Program-made: the position numbers and the translations under genes | The notes under the pieces: generated by a model | What the model saw: the letters and a program-made list of their open reading frames with translations, nothing else | The model's database searches: none | Told to the model about the DNA's origin: nothing | Part shown: piece by piece, positions 53,430-62,142 of the stretch | Numbering within the stretch: position 1 is the first letter of the stretch | How the letters are laid out: every line of letters begins with the position of its first letter | Assembly (NCBI RefSeq): GCF_006715175.1 | Contig: NZ_VFMQ01000001.1 | Location: 3,410,001-3,474,000 of the forward strand | Direction of reading: 5' to 3' | Source of the DNA: Curtobacterium citreum | GTDB lineage: Bacteria; Actinomycetota; Actinomycetes; Actinomycetales; Microbacteriaceae | DNA length: 64,000 nt

Positions 53430-54839
53430 ACGTCCACCTCGACCTCCCCCACGCCCACCGTCGCGTCCCCGGACGGCGGCAGCGGCTTCGGCCCGAAGCT
53501 GCTGATCCCGGTCCTGGTCGGGCCGCTCCTCAACCCGATCAACACGACGATGGTCTCCGTCGCCCTCGCGCCGATCTCGCGGGACCTCGGCATCGGGGCG
53601 TCGCAGGCGATCTGGCTCGTCGCCGCCCTGTACCTGGCGAGCGCGGTCGCCCAGCCCACGATGGGGAAGCTCGCCGACCGGTTCGGGCCGAAGAAGGTCT
53701 TCCTGGCCGGGCTCGTCGTCGTCGGCGTCGCCGGGGTCGTGCCCGAGGTCCTGACCGGGTTCGGTGGTGCCGTGACCGCGCGCGTGCTCATCGGCATCGG
53801 TACCTCGTCGGCGTACCCGGCGGCGCTCACCACGCTGCGCCAGCACTCCGCACGGATCGGGAAGCCCACACCGCCCCTCGTGCTCGGTGCGCTGTCGATC
53901 ACCTCGCTCGTGTCCGCCGCAGCCGGACCACCCCTCGGCGGTGCGCTCATCGCGGCGTTCGGGTGGCACGCGATCTTCCTGGTGAACGTCCCCCTGGCGG
54001 TCTTCGGGATCGTCGTCGCGGCGATGTGGCTGCCCTCCGACCGGCTCCGCCCGCAGGACACCGACCGGGTGCCGGTCCGCACCGCGCTCGACCCGGTGGG
54101 CATGCTGCTGATGACCGGCGCGGTCTCGGCCCTGCTCGTGTTCCTGCTCGACCTGGCCGCCGGGCTCTGGTGGCTGCTCGCGGTGGCGGTCGTGCTCGTC
54201 GTCGCCCTGGTCCGGTGGGAGCTCCGGGCGACGCAGCCGTTCGTCGACGTCCGGCTGCTCGTCCGGAACGGCGCGCTGTCGCGGACGTACGCGCGGCTGT
54301 TCCTGACCTACCTGCTCGCGTACACGATGACCTACGGGTTCTCGCAGTGGGTGCAGGACGTCGCCGGGTACCCGAGCGACGTGGCCGGGTACCTGCAGCT
54401 GCCCGCCGCGGTCGTCGCCGGGGTCGCGTCGTTCCTCGTCGCCCGCAAGACCGCGGTCCGCGGGCCCCTCGTCGTCGCGGCGCTCACCCCCCTGCTCGGT
54501 GCCGGGCTCCTGCTGCTCCTGCACGCCGGGTCGCCCCTCGTGCTGCTGCTCGTGGTGCCGGCACTGTTCGGGGTGCCGCAGGCCCTGGCGTCCGTGTCGA
54601 ACCAGGCGGCGCTGTACAAGGTGGTGCCGTCGGAGTACATCGGGACGGCCGCCGGGCTGTCGCGGACCAGCGTCTACATCGGCGCGATCGCGGCGTCCTC
54701 GCTGATCGGCGGCGTGTTCGGACAGGCGCCCACCACGCCGGACCTGCACGTGCTGGCGTGGGTGATGCTCGGGGTCGGCGTGCTCCTCAGCGTGCTGACG
54801 CTCGCCGACCGGGCGCTCGCCCGGGCGACCACGCGCTGA
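53430..54839 (+). CDS. MFS drug-exporter-like transporter with apparent ACG start
   Basis: About 469 residues with 14 hydrophobic segments in the DHA2 drug-proton antiporter pattern. The first clear ATG (53550) lies inside helix 1 (LLIPVLVGPLLNPINTTMV), and no ATG, GTG or TTG occurs in frame between the MarR stop and it. A good candidate is ACG at 53430, preceded by GGAAGAAG and followed by a polar leader (STSTSPTPTVASPDGG). Motif A is GKLADRFGPKKVF. Either a mutated start, a weak non-standard start or a sequencing error. Follows its MarR regulator. Confidence 0.85.
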   Translation, partial: TSTSTSPTPTVASPDGGSGFGPKLLIPVLVGPLLNPINTTMVSVALAPISRDLGIGASQAIWLVAALYLASAVAQPTMGKLADRFGPKKVFLAGLVVVGVAGVVPEVLTGFGGAVTARVLIGIGTSSAYPAALTTLRQHSARIGKPTPPLVLGALSITSLVSAAAGPPLGGALIAAFGWHAIFLVNVPLAVFGIVVAAMWLPSDRLRPQDTDRVPVRTALDPVGMLLMTGAVSALLVFLLDLAAGLWWLLAVAVVLVVALVRWELRATQPFVDVRLLVRNGALSRTYARLFLTYLLAYTMTYGFSQWVQDVAGYPSDVAGYLQLPAAVVAGVASFLVARKTAVRGPLVVAALTPLLGAGLLLLLHAGSPLVLLLVVPALFGVPQALASVSNQAALYKVVPSEYIGTAAGLSRTSVYIGAIAASSLIGGVFGQAPTTPDLHVLAWVMLGVGVLLSVLTLADRALARATTR

Positions 54840-54917
54840 CGGGGGCGGCGGAGCGGGCGGGCCACGGGCCTCCCGTCGGTGCGCGGCGGCGGCGGCTGGT
54901 GCGGCTGGTGCGGCCGT

Positions 54918-54972
54918 GATGGAGCAGAAGACGTCGGGTCCGCAGCACCGAGCCGACGTTTCCTGCTCCATC
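54918..54972. terminator. 20-bp hairpin between MFS gene and purU
   Basis: GATGGAGCAGAAGACGTCG (54918 on) pairs with CGACGTTTCCTGCTCCATC (to 54972) with two G:U pairs. In the 226-base gap before purU, which also holds half a GGAGGC-type palindrome (GGGCCTCCCGTCGG near 54866). Confidence 0.6.
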
Positions 54973-55065
54973 CCGGGGCGGGCCGACCCGGCGTCCCGCG
55001 TGACGGCCCGATCCGGCGTCCGATCCCCGCCGGAACGTGCCCACCCCGGCCGGTAGCCTGTTCCG

Positions 55066-55956
55066 GTGACCGACCCGACCCCCGCGCACGAGACCCACGC
55101 GCACCAGACCCCGACGCACTGGACCCTCACGCTCGTCTGCGACGACCGTCCCGGGATCGTGCACGCCGTGTCCGGAGCCGTCGTGGCGGCGAACGGCAAC
55201 ATCACCGAGTCGCAGCAGTTCTCGAGCGCCGACACGAACACGTTCTTCATGCGGCTGCAGGTCATGGCCCCCGTCGACCGGGCGGCCTTCGAGCAGGCGC
55301 TCGCCCCCGTGGTCGAACGCTACGACGCCCGCGTCCAGCTCGACGTCGTCGGCCGGCCGATGCGCACGCTCGTGCTCGTGTCGAAGGCCGGGCACTGCCT
55401 GAACGACCTGCTCTACCGGCAGCGGGGTGGGCAGCTCCCGATCGAGGTCCCGCTCGTCCTGTCGAACCACCCGGAGCTCGCCGGTCTGGCGTCGTTCTAC
55501 TCCGTCCCGTTCGAGCACCGGCCCGTCACCGACCCGGCCTCGAAGCAGGCGATGGAGCAGCGCATCCTCGACGCCGTCGACGAGCACGACATCGAGCTCG
55601 TCGTCCTGGCCCGCTACATGCAGATCCTGTCGCCGGAGCTCTGCGCGGCACTGCAGGGTCGGGCGGTCAACATCCACCACTCGTTCCTGCCGGGCTTCAA
55701 GGGGGCGAACCCCTACCGGCAGGCGCACGCCCGCGGCGTCAAGCTCATCGGTGCGACGGCCCACTTCGTGACGAGCGACCTCGACGAAGGCCCGATCATC
55801 GAGCAGAACGTGGTCCGGGTCGACCACACCAAGGACCCGTCCGAGCTCGTGTCCATCGGCCAGGACGAGGAGTCCCGCACGCTCACCCAGGCGGTGCGTT
55901 GGATCGCCGAGGACCGCGTGCTCCTCGACGGCGCCCGCACGATCATCTTCAAGTAG
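55066..55956 (+). CDS. purU: formyltetrahydrofolate deformylase
   Basis: Hydrolyses 10-formyl-THF to THF and formate, balancing the one-carbon pool. The 296 residues have an N-terminal ACT domain (about 15-95, LVCDDRPGIVHAVSGAV) and a formyl-transferase domain with INI-type HHSFLPGFKGANPYRQA, GATAHFVTSDLDEGPIIEQ and the catalytic Asn/His/Asp set. GTG start. Confidence 0.94.
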   Translation: MTDPTPAHETHAHQTPTHWTLTLVCDDRPGIVHAVSGAVVAANGNITESQQFSSADTNTFFMRLQVMAPVDRAAFEQALAPVVERYDARVQLDVVGRPMRTLVLVSKAGHCLNDLLYRQRGGQLPIEVPLVLSNHPELAGLASFYSVPFEHRPVTDPASKQAMEQRILDAVDEHDIELVVLARYMQILSPELCAALQGRAVNIHHSFLPGFKGANPYRQAHARGVKLIGATAHFVTSDLDEGPIIEQNVVRVDHTKDPSELVSIGQDEESRTLTQAVRWIAEDRVLLDGARTIIFK

Positions 55957-55962
55957 GACCAC

Positions 55963-56379
55963 ATGACGAACGCACCGCAGAGCCCGGTCGACTGGGGCGA
56001 GGTCCCGCCGCCCACCGAGCCGGCCGCATCCCGTCGGCCGTCCCGGCCCGTGTCCGCATGGACCGTGCTGCGGGTGGTCGTGTGCGCGTTCGGCCTGCTG
56101 TCCCTGGCGTACTGGGGCTACCTGGCGTGGCCGTTCCCGTTCCCGGGCGTGCTGTTCATGGTCGGGGCGCCGCTGTTCGCCGCGGTCGTGTGGTTCCTGT
56201 TCCGGTCGCCCCGGTCGCCGATCGACACGGACGTGGTCGGCAAGGTGATCGTCGAGGTCGCACTCGTCATCGCAGGCGGTGCGGCGTGGGTGTCGCTCGG
56301 GCACCCGGTGGTCGGACTGGTCTTCATCGTGGTGGCCGCGCTGTCCGGGGTGGTCGCGTTCCGTCGGGAGACGGCGTGA
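55963..56379 (+). CDS. YrdB/DUF2568-like membrane protein
   Basis: 138 residues with four hydrophobic segments (VLRVVVCAFGLLSLAYWGYL; FPGVLFMVGAPLFAAVVWFLF; VIVEVALVIAGGAAWVSLG; VVGLVFIVVAALSGVVAF). The FxGVLFMVGAPLFAA pattern fits DUF2568. Seven bases after purU and overlapping nagA by GTGA. Confidence 0.78.
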   Translation: MTNAPQSPVDWGEVPPPTEPAASRRPSRPVSAWTVLRVVVCAFGLLSLAYWGYLAWPFPFPGVLFMVGAPLFAAVVWFLFRSPRSPIDTDVVGKVIVEVALVIAGGAAWVSLGHPVVGLVFIVVAALSGVVAFRRETA

Positions 56380-57557
56380 GCGACGTGTCGGGTTCGGGTT
56401 CCGTTCCGGGCTCCGGCCTGGAGGCGCGGCGCACCCTGGTCCGCGCCGCACACGTCGTCGACGCGGCCGGGTCCACGGCGGACGGCTGGGTCCTGCTCGC
56501 CGGTGCCGTCATCGAGGCGGTCGGCTCCGGCCCCGCAGCACCCGAGGCGACGGAGGTGCTCGACCTCGGTGACGCCGTCCTGACGCCCGGGTTCGTCGAT
56601 CTCCACGGCCACGGGGGTGCCGGCGCCGCCTACGAGGACGAGGCGTTCGACGCCGCCCTCGCCGTGCACCGCGCACACGGCACGACCCGCTCGGTGCTGT
56701 CCCTCGTCGCGAACCCGCTGCCCTCGCTCGTGGCGTCCCTCGAGCGCATCCGCACCGTCGCCGCGACCGACCCGCTCGTCCTCGGGGCGCACCTCGAGGG
56801 ACCGTTCCTGTCGCCGCACAACAAGGGCGCGCACAACGAGTCGTTCCTGGTCGACCCCACGCCCGACGTCGTCGACGCCCTGCTCGACGCCGGCGCCGGG
56901 GTCCTCCGCCAGGTCACGATCGCGCCGGAGCTGCCGGGGGCGATCGACGCCGTCCGCCGGTTCGTCGACGCCGGGGTGGTCGTCGCCGTCGGGCACACCG
57001 TCTGCTCGTACGACCAGGCCCGTGCCGCGTTCGACGCGGGCGCCACACTGCTCACCCACGCGTGCAACGCCATGCCGGGGTTGCACCACCGGACGCCGGG
57101 CCCGATCGCCGCGGCACTCGAGGACGACCGGGTGACGCTCGAGCTCATCCTCGACGGTGTGCACGTGCACCCCGCGGTCGCCCGGGTCCTGCTCCGCGGG
57201 GCACCGGGGCGGGTCGCGCTCATCACGGACGCGATGGCCGCGGCCGGGTCGCCGGACGGCTCGTACGCGCTCGGGTCGCTCAGCGTCGAGGTGGTGGAAG
57301 GCGTCGCGCGGGTCGCCGGCACGGACACGATCGCCGGGTCGACGCTGACCCAGGACCGGGCGCTGCGGCTCGCCGTGGCGGAAGCAGGGGCGTCGCTGCC
57401 CGACGCCGTGGGAGCGCTCACCGCCGTCCCCGCCGCCGCGCTCGGGCTCGGCGACCGGCTGGGTCGGATCGCGCCCGGGTACGCGGCCGACCTCGTGGCG
57501 CTGTCACCCGAGCTGGACGTGCAGCGGGTGTGGGGCGCCGGGGAGCACCTGCCCTGA
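56376..57557 (+). CDS. nagA: N-acetylglucosamine-6-phosphate deacetylase
   Basis: Removes acetate from GlcNAc-6-P; its product is used by NagB, encoded 3.2 kb further on. The 393 residues have the amidohydrolase metal motif FVDLHGHGG, GAHLEGPFLSPHNKGAHN, the metal His in VVAVGHTV and LLTHACNAMPGLHHR, and the catalytic Asp in ALITDAMAAAG. GTG start in the stop of the preceding gene. The first 16 residues are a Ser/Gly-rich leader. Confidence 0.94.
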   Translation: MSDVSGSGSVPGSGLEARRTLVRAAHVVDAAGSTADGWVLLAGAVIEAVGSGPAAPEATEVLDLGDAVLTPGFVDLHGHGGAGAAYEDEAFDAALAVHRAHGTTRSVLSLVANPLPSLVASLERIRTVAATDPLVLGAHLEGPFLSPHNKGAHNESFLVDPTPDVVDALLDAGAGVLRQVTIAPELPGAIDAVRRFVDAGVVVAVGHTVCSYDQARAAFDAGATLLTHACNAMPGLHHRTPGPIAAALEDDRVTLELILDGVHVHPAVARVLLRGAPGRVALITDAMAAAGSPDGSYALGSLSVEVVEGVARVAGTDTIAGSTLTQDRALRLAVAEAGASLPDAVGALTAVPAAALGLGDRLGRIAPGYAADLVALSPELDVQRVWGAGEHLP

Positions 57558-57603
57558 CCACACGGCGCTGACGACACGGCGCTGACGATCGGGCGGCGCT
57601 CGT

Positions 57604-58434
57604 TCAGGCGGGCGCGAGGACGGACAGCAGGCGGAGCCGCTCGTGGCTCACCGTCCCCGGTTCCGCCGTGTAGACGAGCAGCACGTGGGCCTGCTCCGGG
57701 TCGAGCAGCATCTGGCACTGCAGCTCGAGCCGCCCCACGTCGGGGTGGTCGTAGCGCTTCACCGAACCCGGGACGAGCCCGACCTCCTGCTCGTCCCAGA
57801 GCGCCCGGAACTCCTCCGAACGCTTGAGCAGCGCCGTGGCCAACCCGGCCGCGGTCGACCCGGGGCCCCGACGCGCAGCGATCTCGCGGAGTGACGAGAC
57901 GTAGAGCCGACCCGTCTCCTCCCGGTCCTCCACGGGGAACAGCGCCCGCGCCTCCGGGTCGGTGAACCACCGCCACCCGATCGACCGAGCGCGACCCTGC
58001 CGCTCGCGCGCGTCCCCGAACAGCGCCGCCGCCAGGGGTGTCTGCAGCAGGGTCTCGCCGAGCTCCGACACGACCTCGGCCGGGGTGTCGACGAGCCGGT
58101 CGAAGATCCGCATCATGCCCGGGCCGACGTGGTCCGTCCCGGCGCCGTGGTCCGGCGGTCGGTGCCCGGCCAGGCGGAACACGTGGTCCCGCTCGGCCCG
58201 GCTCAGGTGCAGTCCCTGCGCGATCGCGGCGACCATCTGCTCGGACGGGTGCGGCCCGGTGCCCCGCTCGAGCCGGGCGTAGTAGTCGGCCGACATGTGG
58301 CAGAGCGTCGCGACCTCCTCGCGTCGCAGGCCGTCGGTCCGACGGCGCTGGCCCGGTGGCAGGCCGACGTCGGCGGGCTGCAGGGCCGCTCGGCGACGGC
58401 GGAGGAAGGCGCCCAGTCCCGGTCGATCGATCAC
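57604..58434 (-). CDS. XRE-family regulator with MmyB-like ligand domain
   Basis: 276 residues. An N-terminal helix-turn-helix (about 12-85, RRTDGLRREEVATLCHMSADYYARLE) and a C-terminal MmyB-like ligand-binding domain (about 100-270, with IGWRWFTDPEARALFP). This domain pair is common next to short-chain dehydrogenase genes, and here the divergent neighbour is one. GTG start. Confidence 0.88.
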   Translation of the reverse strand: MIDRPGLGAFLRRRRAALQPADVGLPPGQRRRTDGLRREEVATLCHMSADYYARLERGTGPHPSEQMVAAIAQGLHLSRAERDHVFRLAGHRPPDHGAGTDHVGPGMMRIFDRLVDTPAEVVSELGETLLQTPLAAALFGDARERQGRARSIGWRWFTDPEARALFPVEDREETGRLYVSSLREIAARRGPGSTAAGLATALLKRSEEFRALWDEQEVGLVPGSVKRYDHPDVGRLELQCQMLLDPEQAHVLLVYTAEPGTVSHERLRLLSVLAPA

Positions 58435-58558
58435 GTGCCCATCATCGCGGGACACGGACCCGGGAGCCACGGTCCGACAGGTCCTGGTTCGACCGGCGGC
58501 GCCGCGGCACGCTGGGGACGACCCGGGACGACCGGGGGCCGACGACGAGGAGCACACC

Positions 58559-59497
58559 GTGCCGAGACGACCGATCGAGATCTCCCTCCCCCGCCTGGAC
58601 GGGCAGACCGCCGTGGTGACCGGTGCCAGCGACGGGATCGGCCTGGGCATCGCCACCGCCCTCGCCGGAGCCGGTGCGGCGGTCGTCCTGCCGGTCCGGA
58701 ACACCGCCAAGGGCGAGGCCGCGCGGGCCCAGGTGCTCCGCGAGCACCCCGGTGCCTCGGTGACCCTCGGGACGCTCGACCTGTCGTCGCTCGACTCCGT
58801 GCGCGCCTTCGCCCGCTCGATGGTCGACGCGGGGACCCCCGTCGACCTGCTCGTGGGCAACGCGGGCGTGATGACCCCGCCCGAGCGGCAGACCACGCAG
58901 GACGGCTTCGAGCTGCAGTTCGGCACGAACCACCTCGGGCACGTCGCCCTGGTCGCCGGGCTCCTCCCCCTGCTGCGCGCGGCGCGCGGCCACGTCGTCT
59001 CCCAGATCAGCGTCGCGGCGCGGAGCGGCTCGGTGCACTGGGACGACCCGAACTGGGAGCGCAGCTACCACGGCATGCGTGCCTACCAGCAGTCGAAGGT
59101 CGCCTTCGGGCTCTTCGGGCTCGAACTCGCCCGACGCAGCCGCCGGCACGGCTGGGGTGTGACGAGCACCCTCGCGCACCCCGGCGTCGCGCCGACGAGC
59201 CTGCTCGCCGCCCGTCCGGAGCTCGGCCGCTCCGGGGACACCGCGTCGGTCCGGGCGATCCGGTGGCTGTCGGGGCGGGGCCTCCTGGTCGGGACCGCGC
59301 ACACGGCGGGTCTGCCGGCGCTGCTCGCGGCGACCGACCCGGCCGGCCGGGACGGCGCACTGTACGGTCCGCTCGGCCCCGGGAACGTCGGCGGCGCACC
59401 GGGCCGGCACGCGCTCTGGCGACCGCTGCGGAGCGAGGCGGACGCGGCGCGCGTGTGGGACCTGTCCGAGGAGCTGACCGGCGCGACGTTCGCCTGA
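58559..59497 (+). CDS. short-chain dehydrogenase/reductase
   Basis: 312 residues. Cofactor loop TGASDGIGLGIA (about 22-33), LDLSSLDSVRAF, NAGVM and the catalytic YxxxK in YQQSKVAFGLFGLEL; the Ser is in SQISVAARSGS. Size and RxNTxKG pattern fit the retinol-dehydrogenase/WWOX-like group. GTG start with GAGGAG upstream. Probably controlled by the divergent XRE regulator. Confidence 0.9.
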   Translation: MPRRPIEISLPRLDGQTAVVTGASDGIGLGIATALAGAGAAVVLPVRNTAKGEAARAQVLREHPGASVTLGTLDLSSLDSVRAFARSMVDAGTPVDLLVGNAGVMTPPERQTTQDGFELQFGTNHLGHVALVAGLLPLLRAARGHVVSQISVAARSGSVHWDDPNWERSYHGMRAYQQSKVAFGLFGLELARRSRRHGWGVTSTLAHPGVAPTSLLAARPELGRSGDTASVRAIRWLSGRGLLVGTAHTAGLPALLAATDPAGRDGALYGPLGPGNVGGAPGRHALWRPLRSEADAARVWDLSEELTGATFA

Positions 59498-59525
59498 CCG
59501 GTGCCCGCGGTGCCAGGCTGGGCAC

Positions 59526-60695
59526 ATGAGCGTCATGGTCTCGCCGTTCGATGCCCACCGCGACCGCACGAGCGAGAAGTACACCGCGTACCCCGCCGAC
59601 GTGCTGCCGATGTTCGTCGCGGAGATGGACTCGGTGCCCGCCGAGCCGATCCGGGACGCCCTCGTGCGGGCCGTCACGAACGGGGACACCGGGTACGTCG
59701 GGCACACGCGGGTGCTCCCCGAGGTGTTCGCCGACTTCGCCGGGCGCCGGTGGGGGTGGGAGGTCGACCCGGACCTGGTCCGCACGACGACGGACGTCTC
59801 GGTCGCGGCGGTCGAGGTGCTCCGCCGGGTCATCGCCCCCGGTGACCAGGTCGTCGTGATGCCGCCCGTCTACCCGCCGTTCTGGGACTACGTGCGCGAG
59901 GCCGGCGGCACCGTCACCGAGGTCCCGCTGCTCCCGCCGGCCGGCGACCCGGACCCGTACGACACGACGGCCGGCTGGCGGATGGACCTGGACGGCATCG
60001 CCGCGGCCCTCGCGGCGGGTGCCCGGACGGTCCTGCTCTGCAACCCGCACAACCCCCTCGGCCTCGTGCACGCCCGGGAGTCACTCGTCGCGCTGGCCCG
60101 GCTCGCGGCGGCGTGGGACGCCGTGGTGGTGTCCGACGAGATCCACGCGCCGCTCACCCACGCCGACGCGGTGTTCACGCCCTTCCTGACCTGCGGGCCC
60201 GAGGCGGTCGAGCACGGGGTCGCCCTGACGAGCGCGAGCAAGGCCTGGAACCTCGCCGGGACGAAGTGCGCGCTCATGGTCGGTGCATCGGACCGTGCCC
60301 GCGGGTGGTTCGACGGCCTGCCGGTCGAGGTCGTCGAGCGGACCGGCATCCTCGGCTACACCGCGAGCGTGGCGGCGTTCCGCGACGGTGAACCCTGGCT
60401 GGCGTCGCTGCTGGCCGAGCTCGCCGCGAACCGACGGGTCCTCGCCGAGGAGCTCGGGACGGCGCTGCCCGGTGCCGGGTACCGGCAGCCGCAGGCGTCC
60501 TACCTGGCGTGGCTCGACCTGCGGGCGCTGCCGTGGGGCGACGAGCCCGCTCGGCTCCTGGTCGACCGGGCGAAGGTGGCGCTGTCGAACGGGCGCGACT
60601 TCGGACGCCAGGGCACCGGGCACGCCCGGCTCAACTTCGGCTGCTCCGAGGAGACGCTGCGCGAGGGCCTCGCGCGCCTGTCCGCCGCCCGCTGA
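59526..60695 (+). CDS. MalY/PatB-type aminotransferase (cystathionine beta-lyase-like)
   Basis: PLP fold-type I enzyme, 389 residues. N-terminus MFVAEMDSVPAEPIRDAL, PLP-lysine region SASKAWNLAGTKCAL, and CNPHNPLG with the Asn for the cofactor ring. MalY/PatB enzymes cleave C-S bonds in cystathionine or related thioethers; some also regulate. Exact substrate not resolvable. Confidence 0.9.
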   Translation: MSVMVSPFDAHRDRTSEKYTAYPADVLPMFVAEMDSVPAEPIRDALVRAVTNGDTGYVGHTRVLPEVFADFAGRRWGWEVDPDLVRTTTDVSVAAVEVLRRVIAPGDQVVVMPPVYPPFWDYVREAGGTVTEVPLLPPAGDPDPYDTTAGWRMDLDGIAAALAAGARTVLLCNPHNPLGLVHARESLVALARLAAAWDAVVVSDEIHAPLTHADAVFTPFLTCGPEAVEHGVALTSASKAWNLAGTKCALMVGASDRARGWFDGLPVEVVERTGILGYTASVAAFRDGEPWLASLLAELAANRRVLAEELGTALPGAGYRQPQASYLAWLDLRALPWGDEPARLLVDRAKVALSNGRDFGRQGTGHARLNFGCSEETLREGLARLSAAR

Positions 60696-60740
60696 CCCGA
60701 GCCCGGGCCTGGAGCCCGTGCCCGTGCCCGTGCCGGGGCG

Positions 60741-61526
60741 TCACTCGAACCGCTGCCACTCCGGCTTGTGGTCGTACGTGTACCGGTAGTAATCGGCGAG
60801 CTGCAGGCCGGCCGCCGCTTCCTCGTCGACCACCACGGTGGCGTGCTCGTGCAGCTGCAGCGCCGACCCCGGCACGAACGACGACAGCGGCCCCTCGACC
60901 GCCGCGGCGACCGCGTCCGCCTTCGCCGCCCCCTGCGCGACGAGCACGAGCTCGCGCGCCGCGAGGATGGTGCCGAGCCCCTGCGTCATGCAGTGCGTCG
61001 GGACGTCGTCGAGCGAGTCGAAGAAGCGGGCGTTGGCCTCGCGCGTGGACGGCGCGAGCGTCTTGATCCGCGTGCGGGACGCGAACGACGAGGTCGGCTC
61101 GTTGAACCCGATGTGCCCGTTCGCGCCGATGCCCAGGATCTGCACGTCGACCCCGCCGGCAGCCCGGATGGCGGCGTCGTACTCCTTCGCGGCGAAGGCC
61201 AGGTCGGTGGCCCGGCCGTCGGGCACGCGGACGCGCGCGGGGTCGAAGCCGAGCGGCTCGACGACGTCGCGGGCGATCACGGACGCGTACGACTCGGGGT
61301 GGTCGAGCGGGATGCCGACGTACTCGTCGAGGGCGAACCCGCGGGCCTGGGCGAACGAGACCTGCCCGGCCTGCACGCGACGGCGCAGGTCGGCGTAGAT
61401 CCCCTGGGGGCTCGACCCGGTGGCGAGCCCGACGACGGCGGACGGCTTCTCGGCGACGACCGAGGCGATCTTGGCGGCGGCGACGCGACCGACCTCGGCC
61501 GGCGAGGACAGGATGATGATCTCCAC
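60741..61526 (-). CDS. nagB: glucosamine-6-phosphate deaminase
   Basis: Converts glucosamine-6-P to fructose-6-P and ammonia. The 261 residues have VGLATGSSPQGIYADL, the catalytic LDEYVGIPLDHPESYA, the IGANGHIGFNEP loop and the RIKTLAPSTREANARFF segment. It ends in HKPEWQRF. A DasR-type operator lies just upstream. Confidence 0.96.
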   Translation of the reverse strand: MEIIILSSPAEVGRVAAAKIASVVAEKPSAVVGLATGSSPQGIYADLRRRVQAGQVSFAQARGFALDEYVGIPLDHPESYASVIARDVVEPLGFDPARVRVPDGRATDLAFAAKEYDAAIRAAGGVDVQILGIGANGHIGFNEPTSSFASRTRIKTLAPSTREANARFFDSLDDVPTHCMTQGLGTILAARELVLVAQGAAKADAVAAAVEGPLSSFVPGSALQLHEHATVVVDEEAAAGLQLADYYRYTYDHKPEWQRFE

Positions 61527-61537
61527 GCGCCCACCCT

Positions 61538-61553
61538 ACTGGTCATGACCAGT
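61538..61553. promoter_or_regulatory. DasR-type (dre) operator
   Basis: The 16-base perfect palindrome ACTGGTCATGACCAGT sits 11 bases upstream of the nagB start. It matches the DasR consensus half site ACTGGTC. DasR represses GlcNAc-use genes until GlcN-6-P accumulates. It could also affect the divergent Nudix gene. Confidence 0.85.
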
Positions 61554-61584
61554 TCGCGACAGGGTTCGTCGGTAGCGTGGGGGC

Positions 61585-62064
61585 ATGCCCACCCCCGAGT
61601 ACGTCCTGTCCCTGCGCGAGAAGATCGGCACCGACCTGCTCTGGCTGACCGGCGTGACCGCCGTGGTCACCCGCGGCGAGGGCGCCGACCGCGAACTCCT
61701 GGTCGTCCGACGTGCCGACACCGGGGCGTACACACCGGTCACCGGGATCGTCGACCCGGGCGAGGAACCCGCGGTGGCGGCCGAGCGCGAGGTCCTCGAG
61801 GAGGCCGACGTCGTCGCGGTCGCCGAACGCCTGGCGTGGGTGCAGGTCCTGCCCGAGATGACGTACCCGAACGGGGACCGTGCGCAGTACCTCGACCTGG
61901 TCTTCACGTGCCGGTACGTGTCCGGCACGCCGGCCCCGGCCGACGGCGAGAACACCGAGGCGTTCTGGGCACCGCTCGACGCGCTGCCCGCGATGAGCGC
62001 GGACATGCGGGCGCGGGTCGCCGCGGCGCTGTCCGGCGAGCAGGCGGCGCGCTTCGAGCGCTGA
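61585..62064 (+). CDS. Nudix hydrolase
   Basis: 159 residues. Nudix box starts GIVDPGEEPAVAAEREVLEE (about 54 on), with the metal-binding Glu residues present; the segment reads EEADV in place of EETG. The N-terminus has SLREKIGTDLLWLTGVTAVV. Substrate unknown. Confidence 0.88.
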   Translation: MPTPEYVLSLREKIGTDLLWLTGVTAVVTRGEGADRELLVVRRADTGAYTPVTGIVDPGEEPAVAAEREVLEEADVVAVAERLAWVQVLPEMTYPNGDRAQYLDLVFTCRYVSGTPAPADGENTEAFWAPLDALPAMSADMRARVAAALSGEQAARFER

Positions 62065-62074
62065 CGCGCACCGG

Positions 62075-62112
62075 ACGGGAGGCACGGTGTGGGCCCGCCA
62101 CGCGCCTCCCGT
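62075..62112. terminator. hairpin, GGAGGC family
   Basis: ACGGGAGGC (62075-62083) and GCCTCCCGT (62104-62112) between the Nudix gene and the convergent ABC ATPase gene; the centre also pairs partly (GTGTGGGCCCGCCAC). Confidence 0.65.
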
Positions 62113-62142
62113 GGACGACGGCGCGGGTCGCGCCCTCGAGGG

